The notes beneath the pieces are model-generated. The model saw only the letters and a list, made by a program, of their open reading frames with translations. It was not told the origin of the DNA and ran no database searches. 64,000 bases of DNA. Source: Bacteroidota bacterium. GTDB taxonomy: Bacteria; Bacteroidota; Bacteroidia; AKYH767-A; OLB10. The translations under genes and the position numbers were made by a program. The DNA is taken from contig JADKIC010000013.1 of the NCBI GenBank assembly GCA_016721435.1, positions 23,854 to 87,853 on the forward strand, in the 5' to 3' direction. This document shows positions 57,513-64,000 of the stretch, piece after piece (positions within the stretch are counted from its first letter, which is position 1; every line of letters begins with the position of its first letter).

Positions 57513-58454
57513 TCAACGCTCAAAATTCCAGTTTCGGGCCGATAGCTCGGCGATGATGGATTGGATGCCCTCCCGAAGATTTATTTTATGTTTCCAGCCC
57601 AATTGATGGAGTTTGGAAACATCCAAAAGTTTGCGTGGGGTTCCGTCCGGTTTATCGGTGTTAAAAACGAGTTGACCGCGGTAGCCGATCAATTCCATGA
57701 CCAGCTCTGCAAGTTGTTTGATGGTGACATCTTCACCCGTACCAACGTTGACATGCTGATCACCGCTATAATGCTCCATCAAAAATACAGAAGCGTCTGC
57801 AAGGTCATCCACATGTAAAAATTCACGCATGGGAGCACCGGTTCCCCAGATCTCCACGGACTCCTTGTTCTTTTCTTTGGCTTCATGAAATTTCCGGATC
57901 AATGCAGGAAGCACATGAGAGTTATTCAAATCATAATTATCATTGGGCCCGTATAAATTGGTAGGCATCGCAGCAATCATATCTACACCATATTGCCTGC
58001 GGTAAGCTTCGCATAATTTTAGTCCTGCGATTTTCGCGATCGCGTAAGGTTCATTGGTTTGTTCCAGATACCCGCTCAACAAGTACTCCTCTTTAATGGG
58101 CTGCGGACATAATTTTGGATAAATACAAGACGATCCTAAAAACAAGAGTTTCTTCACACCATTCTTCCAGGCCGCATGTACCACATTATTTTGGATCATC
58201 ATGTTCTCATAGATGAATTCCCCGCGATACGTATTGTTGGCAACGATCCCTCCTACTTTAGCTGCCGACAGGAAAACATACTCCGGCTGATGGTCCAGAA
58301 AAAATTCCTCCACATCCGCCTGATTGCGCAAGTCCAGTTCTGAAGATGTTCTCACCAACAGGTTTTCAAAGCCCTTTGACTTTAACTTTCGCATTATAGC
58401 CGATCCTACCATTCCACGGTGGCCTGCGATAAATATTTTATTTTCAATTTGCAT
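57513..58454 (-). CDS. fcl: GDP-L-fucose synthase
   Basis: NADPH-dependent epimerase/reductase that converts GDP-4-keto-6-deoxymannose to GDP-L-fucose. 313 residues of the extended SDR type: Rossmann motif IAGHRGMVGSAI (about 8-19), LGSSCIYPKLC with the catalytic Ser, and catalytic Tyr/Lys in YAIAK, then MPTNLYGPNDNYD and WGTGAPMREFLHVDD. It acts directly after GMD, whose gene lies 368 bases upstream on the same strand, so L-fucose is probably part of this cell's surface glycans. Intact. Confidence 0.94.
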   Translation of the reverse strand: MQIENKIFIAGHRGMVGSAIMRKLKSKGFENLLVRTSSELDLRNQADVEEFFLDHQPEYVFLSAAKVGGIVANNTYRGEFIYENMMIQNNVVHAAWKNGVKKLLFLGSSCIYPKLCPQPIKEEYLLSGYLEQTNEPYAIAKIAGLKLCEAYRRQYGVDMIAAMPTNLYGPNDNYDLNNSHVLPALIRKFHEAKEKNKESVEIWGTGAPMREFLHVDDLADASVFLMEHYSGDQHVNVGTGEDVTIKQLAELVMELIGYRGQLVFNTDKPDGTPRKLLDVSKLHQLGWKHKINLREGIQSIIAELSARNWNFER

Positions 58455-58822
58455 TTTTAGTAACCTCTAGCTTTTCATATTAACCTAAATTTTCAATTTG
58501 AAAATTTGAAAATGAGATGATTTGAAAATGTGTTATTGGATGATGGATGATTGCTTGATGGATGATGGACAATTGGATGCTATGCCGGATGTTCTGATGA
58601 TGGATGATGTATAATCTGATAGTGTATGATCTCTATGTTAGGAAACAGATTTATTAGGTACCGATACTCGTGATCATGATCCGTGGTTCTCGAGAATCAA
58701 CACCTTTTCAAACCTTTCTCCCGATATGGAGATCTTCCCATCTTCAAATCTTTCACAAGACGTCACTCGCGACAAATCATCTCATCTTCAAATTTTCAAA
58801 TTGTTCAATTTTCAAATTATTT
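58455..58822. repeat. Gene-free gap with GGATGATGGATGAT and TTTTCAAATT words
   Basis: TTGAAAATTTGAAAATGAGA (near 58497), ATGGATGATGGATGATTGC words (58540-58610) and TCTTCAAATTTTCAAATTG words (58730-58820). Similar to the repeats in the ABC permease gaps at 21.8-22.3 and 23.6 kb. No gene seen between fcl and gmd. Confidence 0.55.
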
Positions 58823-59934
58823 TTATTCGTGGTAATTCATTACGGAATGCCCCCCTTCTTTGAGGTACCGGTCTCGTTTGAAGAGCTCGAGGTCAGCAGC
58901 AACCATTTCTTTAACGATCATAGGCAGATCGTATTTTGGTCTCCAGTTGAGTTGGGTTTTAGCTTTTGTCGGATCCCCGATCAGCAATTCCACTTCAGCA
59001 GGGCGATAATAGCGCTTATCTATATTCACGACCTCTTGTCCGGGTTTCACGGCATATTCGGATAGTGTAATTGTTTTAACTGTTGCAATTTCATTTTCGC
59101 CTTTCCTGACCATTCGAGTTCTATCCCCAATTCACGGAAAGCCATACTAATAAAATCTCTTACGGAAGTAGTAATACCTGTTGCGATCACGTAATCTTCC
59201 GGTTTATCCTGCTGCAGCATCAAGTACATGGCTTCCACATAATCTTTAGCATGACCCCAATCTCGTTTTGCATCGAGATTACCCATAAACACTTTATCCT
59301 GCAGGCCGAGTGCGATTCGGGCAACGGCACGTGTAATTTTCCGGGTTACGAATGTCTCTCCTCGTAGTGGAGATTCATGGTTAAATAAAATGCCATTTAC
59401 CGCATACATATTATAAGACTCCCGATAATTTACAAAAATCCAATAGGCATATAACTTTGCTACGGCGTAGGGAGATCTTGGATAAAACGGTGTCGTTTCC
59501 CTTTGAGGAATTTCCTGCACCAAGCCATACAACTCTGAGGTAGAAGCCTGATAAATACGGCAACGATCGGTCATATTCAACATGCGAACAGCTTCTAAAA
59601 TCCTCAATGCCCCGATGCCATCGGCATTTGCGGTATACTCCGGAGAGCTAAAACTCACATGGACATGTGACATGGCGCCGAGGTTATAAATTTCGTCGGG
59701 TTGCACCTCACTAATAATACGAATGATATTAACAGAGTCGGTCAAATCCCCATAATGGAGTTTAAATCTGACCCCTTTTTCATGCGGATCTTCGTATAAA
59801 TGATCCACACGCTGAGTATTAAAGAGGGAACTCCGGCGCTTTATGCCATGGACTTCGTAACCTTTTTCCAATAAAAGTTCGGCCAGATAGGCGCCATCTT
59901 GTCCGGTAATACCGGTAATAAGTGCTTTTTTCAT
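58823..59934 (-). CDS. gmd: GDP-mannose 4,6-dehydratase, with a single-base frameshift
   Basis: Converts GDP-D-mannose to GDP-4-keto-6-deoxy-D-mannose, the step before GDP-fucose synthase. About 370 residues after repair: Rossmann motif GITGQDGAYLAELLLEKG, QASTSELYG, catalytic Tyr/Lys in PYAVAKLYAYW, FNHESPLRGETFVTRKI and GNLDAKRDWGHAKDYVEAM. The first frame runs from 59934 to about 59100 and the second to 58823 (KTITLSEYAVKPGQEVV...). One missing A (TTT at plus 59102-59104) restores LEWSGKGENEIATVK. Start ATG at 59934. Together with fcl it forms the fucose branch. Confidence 0.94.
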
Positions 59935-60385
59935 TCTATTCGATCCGGAATTCCGGTTTTAAATTATTTATACTGCTTTTAACCCGTTGACTGTATATGA
60001 AATCATAACACAACATATTGTACTACAAGTGTTTAAAAGGATTTATCGTTCAATAGATTATGGCTCAAAACAAACAAATCCTTCCAATTTCATACGCAGG
60101 AAGGAGAAATCTTGTTTCACCTAGTAAAATTATATGTAAAATAATTGCTTTAGGGTATATTTCCCGGGTATTTTGATGAATTTATACAGCCGTTTAATGA
60201 AATTATTACATCTTTCACAGTATTACGCTACTTTAACAAAGCGATCCCATTGAATAATAGTACTTTTGTGAGCTAAAAAAATATAATTTCAAAGTTTTAC
60301 GTTTATCAGCGATTTGACGCTAACAAAAAACAATCTTCCACGTAGAAAGTAGAATTATTAACAGTCACTATATACCCGAATAAAC
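59935..60385. other. AT-rich divergent intergenic region between gmd and the Wzc-like gene
   Basis: No gene or obvious repeat in 450 bases. It must carry two divergent promoters. TACTTTTG at 60261-60268 fits the -7 consensus for the plus-strand gene, leaving a leader of about 115 bases. Confidence 0.45.
60261..60268 (+). promoter_or_regulatory. Candidate -7 promoter element of the Wzc-like gene
   Basis: TACTTTTG matches TAnnTTTG. The leader to the ATG at 60386 is long, which would leave room for regulation. Confidence 0.4.
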
Positions 60386-62689
60386 ATGGAAAAGAAAATG
60401 GTCGGAAATAACAACCTGATCGATCAAAAAGACCTGAAGCGGACACTCTCCACTATTGGCAAAAATTGGTACTGGTTTATTCTTTTTTTGGGTTTAAGTT
60501 TAGGAGGCTCTGTTTTTTATCTATACAAGGCCACTAAATTTTATGGGGTTACTACTGAGATTTTAATTAAACCTCAAAAAGATCCTTTAAAAGCTGCTTT
60601 GCTGGAATCCATGCCTACCAAACCATCCGATCAGGATCTTACCAATGAAATTCTGGTCCTTTCTTCCACTAAAATGGTAGATGAAACGGTTAAGAAACTA
60701 GGATTAGACATCTCCTATTACATAGAGGGAAGGATAAAAACCGGAGAAGTTTATAAAGGTACACCCTTTGAAGTTCAGGGAAAATTACTCGATTATAGTT
60801 TCTATGAAACTCCCATCAGTCTGAAAATTATAAATCAAAAACGTTTTTCATGGGAGATTAACACTGAAGAATATTCCAAAAAAGGTGAGGCTAATTTTGG
60901 AGATCCGGTGGTTACTTCAAAATTCTCCTTCCTGGTAACTCCTGACTCTAACGTCTTTAAAAACAATCCGAGAATCAATGAAATCAATTATCAGTTCCGG
61001 TTTCATGATCATAAAGAGTTAGTCAGTAAATACAGAAAGCGGCTGGTAATTGAGCCCATTCCGGATGCCTCTGCTATTAGCATTTCATTGGAGGATGAAG
61101 TAATGGAAAAAGCGATTGACTTCCTCAACACCCTTGTCAATATTTACATTGAAAACAGTATTTCCGTTAATAAGCAAGTTAATGAAAACACTTTAGCATT
61201 TATTGACGGACAGCTTTCACAGGTGGAAAATCAATTGAACGGTATTGAAAGTAATCTTGAACAATATCAAAAAGACAAAACAACATTTAATCTTGGTGGT
61301 GAGCAAAGCGTATTATTTCAGCGATCTGTTGATTTTGAAACCGAAAGGGCCAGGATGGGCATACAATTAAAGTCCATTGATAATATGTATGAGTATCTGA
61401 ATTCGAGCGAATCGGATTTAGCCATTTCTCCTGCAGTATTAGCACAACAAAATGACCCGTCATTATCATCAGCATTTACTGAATTGTTCGCGTTACAACA
61501 GAAAAGAACCAACTTACTTTTCAGCAATACACCCAGCAGTCCTCTGGTGAAGCAGACGGATGATCAGATTTCTTCCGTGAAACAAAACATCATGGGATTG
61601 ATTTTAAACATTCGTAAAAAACTCACCAATGATATCAATAGTTTAAGCAGTCAGTTGAATGAGTATGAGGTTACGATGCGCCAGATGCCTACCACACAAC
61701 GTGGGATCGTTAATATCAGTCGGAACGTAGAAATATATTCAAAAATTTATGAATTTCTATTAGAGACCAAAGCGCAAACTGTCATTTCAAAGGCTGCCAT
61801 CGTGGCCGACAAGATCGTTTTGGAACCGGCCTATTTCAATGGGAATGTACGACCCTTGAGCATGCAGACCATTGCAGGTGGCTTTGGACTGGGCATCGCA
61901 TTATCCTTCCTGTTGGTTTTTATAAAAGGTATGTTTTATAATTATATAAACACAAAGGACGAATTAAAAGATATCACGGATTTATCCATCATCGGCGTTA
62001 TAGGAAAAAGCAAGGAAGCCGGGGACGAATATCTTGTAGTAGATAAATTTCCGCAGTCACAGATCGCCGAAGCTTTTAGGGTCATACGAACCAATCTGAG
62101 TTATTTTGCCCCGAAGGTGAAAAGTAAAATATTACTCGTTACTTCTTCTGTTGCGGGAGAAGGAAAAACGTTTTGTGCTGTAAATATTGCGACCACTCTG
62201 GCAAAGGCCAAAAAGAAAGTCATTCTGGTGGATCTTGATTTGCATAAACCAAAACAAGCCAATGCCTTCAATTTACATAACGATGTAGGAATAACTTCCT
62301 ATGTAGTAGGAAAAGCAAATCTCAATCAAATTATTAAAGATACTGCCATTGAGAATTTACAAATCATACTAACGGGGCCGCGTACTCCCAATGCTTCTGA
62401 GTTGATTGTTGATCCAATGATGGATAAATTACTGGAAGAGTTGAAGAATTTATATGAATACATTATCATTGATACACCACCTGTTGGATTACTATCAGAT
62501 GCTTTGGTATTCATGAAACACGCTGATTTAAATTTATATGTACTGAAAGCCGGATATTCCAAGCGGGACTTCGTTGACATTGCGCATCAGATCACTGAAA
62601 AGAACGATATTAAACATATCAGTTTTATCCTGAACAATGTAAATGCTAAAAACATTCCTGCCGGATACGGTGGCGGATATTATGCGTAA
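60386..62689 (+). CDS. Wzc-like polysaccharide co-polymerase with C-terminal tyrosine autokinase
   Basis: 767-residue inner-membrane protein controlling export and chain length of capsule or exopolysaccharide. TM1 about 29-50 (WYWFILFLGLSLGGSVFYLY); a large periplasmic Wzz domain with coiled coils (about 50-490); TM2 about 495-520 preceded by the family motif YFNGNVRPLS; and a cytoplasmic BY-kinase domain. The kinase shows Walker A SSVAGEGKT (about 586-595), Walker A' VILVDLDL and Walker B IIIDTPPVG. The C-terminus YGGGYYA is the short tyrosine cluster for autophosphorylation. Intact. Next to gmd/fcl and an ABC exporter it suggests a polysaccharide export locus. An in-frame ATG four codons on (60398) is an alternative start. 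Confidence 0.92.
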   Translation: MEKKMVGNNNLIDQKDLKRTLSTIGKNWYWFILFLGLSLGGSVFYLYKATKFYGVTTEILIKPQKDPLKAALLESMPTKPSDQDLTNEILVLSSTKMVDETVKKLGLDISYYIEGRIKTGEVYKGTPFEVQGKLLDYSFYETPISLKIINQKRFSWEINTEEYSKKGEANFGDPVVTSKFSFLVTPDSNVFKNNPRINEINYQFRFHDHKELVSKYRKRLVIEPIPDASAISISLEDEVMEKAIDFLNTLVNIYIENSISVNKQVNENTLAFIDGQLSQVENQLNGIESNLEQYQKDKTTFNLGGEQSVLFQRSVDFETERARMGIQLKSIDNMYEYLNSSESDLAISPAVLAQQNDPSLSSAFTELFALQQKRTNLLFSNTPSSPLVKQTDDQISSVKQNIMGLILNIRKKLTNDINSLSSQLNEYEVTMRQMPTTQRGIVNISRNVEIYSKIYEFLLETKAQTVISKAAIVADKIVLEPAYFNGNVRPLSMQTIAGGFGLGIALSFLLVFIKGMFYNYINTKDELKDITDLSIIGVIGKSKEAGDEYLVVDKFPQSQIAEAFRVIRTNLSYFAPKVKSKILLVTSSVAGEGKTFCAVNIATTLAKAKKKVILVDLDLHKPKQANAFNLHNDVGITSYVVGKANLNQIIKDTAIENLQIILTGPRTPNASELIVDPMMDKLLEELKNLYEYIIIDTPPVGLLSDALVFMKHADLNLYVLKAGYSKRDFVDIAHQITEKNDIKHISFILNNVNAKNIPAGYGGGYYA

Positions 62690-62711
62690 GATTATTTAGC
62701 AGAGCAGAGAA

Positions 62712-64000
62712 ATGGCACTACGCAAGCGAAATTTAAAAAAAAAAGAAGCAAGATCACTTCAGATACTGGGCAACAGATGCATTAGGATTGCATATAGAAG
62801 CCTTAGTTTGCATCTTAGCTTCCAATCAACATAAAATGTCCTTCTCCTGGTTAGACTTACCTTTTCATCTGCATTATTAGATGTATTCGGACTGGCCGCT
62901 ATTTACCATTAATAAAGTTGCACAACTCCAAGTGCGATACATACCAATCCATACCTGAGTCAACTTTATGAGAGCTTAACTTTTCCAGTGATAAATCTTT
63001 TTACTGTTCATTATTTTATTTGTACTCTCTTTCTTTCATGAAAAGTATTTTTGGATTTTTGTCAATTACCTTCAAACAAAATTCGGTGCCAATCTGGCAT
63101 TTAATATTACCCAAAAGCAATTTAATAAACATTTTAATCTCGACTTTCATCGTTTCACATCCTTAAAAAGCAGCGAAATAGTTCATCATGTCCTCAACAA
63201 TCCCATTTCATATGTAACCTGGGTGGTAATGCCATTTATTCTTTTAATTTCCGAGAGTTTTATTGTTCTTCTTATTGTGTGGAGAATAGCCGCATATGAC
63301 TTTCAACTATTCATGTTCATATCCATTGTTATAGGTCCATCAACCTGGCTAATCTATCATCTTTTACAAAACAAAATTACACATATTGGTTCCGAAATGA
63401 ACCGGCTTCTTCCCTTATCAATGGGGTCATTAACGCAAACAATTTCCGGGTATATTGATATTAAATTAGCAAATAAAGAAACCTATTACAGAGATGTGTT
63501 TCTAACTTTTCAAAAGAAATACCACCGCTTAAACATGGCATCTTATCTTCCGGTACTCATTCCGTTAAGAGCAAATGAGCTGGTTGCTTTGATGGGTGTT
63601 ATTTTAATCTTCGTATACGCCCTTTTTTTAACAGACAATAGTGATGATGCCATCATCATGGTCAGTTTATTTGCAGCTGCAGCTTACCGATTAATGCCAT
63701 CACTTAACAGAATTGTCACCTCAATGATGTCGATTAAGAAAAACATGACCGCATTAAACAACCTATCTTTAAATCCGGAACTCAGTTATGAAATGGTAGC
63801 CAGCGCTTACGGCAGCACCTATAAAATTTACAGAAAGTGTAGAACTTCGTGATTTATGTTTCAGATTTCAAATGGTGAAAGAGACTTATTGAAGAAATTA
63901 AATTTAAAGGTTGAAAAAGGAGAGAAAATTGGCATAGTGGGTGCTTCAGGATCAGGAAAGACCACATTAATGAATGTCATTCTCAGATTTTACGAAGAAC
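62712..64000 (+). CDS. ABC exporter (MsbA/flippase type), frameshifted and cut by the window end
   Basis: A half-size ABC exporter begins 22 bases after the Wzc-like gene. Recognisable membrane-domain sequence starts near 62840 (FSSALLDVFGLAAIY) and passes through several frames: a shift after IYH near 62910, then an open stretch from about 63030 (YFWIFVNYLQTKFGANLAFN) to 63850, including MPFILLISESFIVLLIVW. A further shift near 63820-63870 leads to FTESVELRDLCFRF, then NGERDLLKKLNLKVEKG with Walker A GASGSGKTT at about 63945. The signature and Walker B lie beyond the window. The true start is uncertain. Its likely role is flipping lipid-linked glycan, lipid A or a related amphipath. Indels look like those elsewhere. 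Confidence 0.78.

Noticed and set aside
1..64000. tRNA, rRNA, phage or insertion-sequence transposase genes
   Set aside because: None of the gaps shows tRNA-like folding or CCA ends, and no transposase, integrase or phage protein was recognised in any frame.

Overview
The window comes from a member of the Bacteroidota. The evidence is a C-terminal type IX secretion sorting domain, GEVED and PKD-like repeat adhesins, FadL and OmpA-TSP3 outer-membrane proteins, a free-standing GxxExxY protein, near-absence of Shine-Dalgarno sites, and many promoters with the Bacteroidota -7 signature TAnnTTTG. I cannot place it below phylum with confidence. No rRNA or tRNA gene was seen.

Layout. 0-2.7 kb: a LuxE-like acyl-protein synthetase and nadB (NAD synthesis), with a divergent NifU-type Fe-S scaffold. 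3.2-7.3 kb: sucAB (2-oxoglutarate dehydrogenase E1 and E2). 7.5-11.5 kb: an SGNH-like lipoprotein, a FadL porin and L-2-hydroxyglutarate oxidase. 11.5-12.4 kb: non-coding repeats with a suspicious poly-G block. 12.4-24.3 kb: msrA, tsaB, a TolC/HlyD efflux pair, a sigma factor with a membrane-anchored protease (putative anti-sigma fusion), a divergent small lipoprotein, and a MacAB-like ABC efflux set. 24.4-28.7 kb: large palindromes and metH under a SAM-I riboswitch. 29-35.5 kb: an OmpA-like protein, an RluE-like pseudouridine synthase, an S9 peptidase, a DUF4296 lipoprotein and pyrC. 35.6-41 kb: fumC, a GxxExxY cassette, prfB, recX and an oligopeptide-type ABC ATPase. 41.3-56.5 kb: three secreted or surface genes, two of them giant repeat proteins. 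56.9-64 kb: DUF486, the GDP-fucose pathway (gmd, fcl), a Wzc-like tyrosine autokinase and an ABC exporter cut by the window end, which together look like a capsule or exopolysaccharide region.

Data quality matters here. At least nine conserved genes (nadB, sucA, the sigma-linked protease, an ABC permease, fumC, prfB, gmd, DUF486, the terminal ABC exporter) and both giant adhesins carry indels, mostly one base in a homopolymer, that split otherwise normal reading frames. Since this hits essential housekeeping genes, consensus error is the simplest explanation. I therefore annotate whole genes and give the break positions. The +1 shift at the start of prfB is different: it is the conserved programmed frameshift.

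The most interesting non-standard items are: (i) a 13-bp element occurring once in front of each of two divergent units, the sigma factor/protease operon and a small Ala-rich lipoprotein, suggesting an autoregulated envelope module; (ii) a SAM-I riboswitch whose P3 arm holds about 236 nt of extra repeat-rich sequence, followed by a clear terminator just before metH; (iii) perfect 46-bp and 60-bp palindromes built from GACAGGTCGC, which recurs 33 kb away as a short tandem array; (iv) a GxxExxY gene bracketed by inverted CACTAAG repeats between fumC and prfB; and (v) a secreted 96-residue protein that is almost only the dockerin-like cap found at the C-terminus of the neighbouring giant adhesin.
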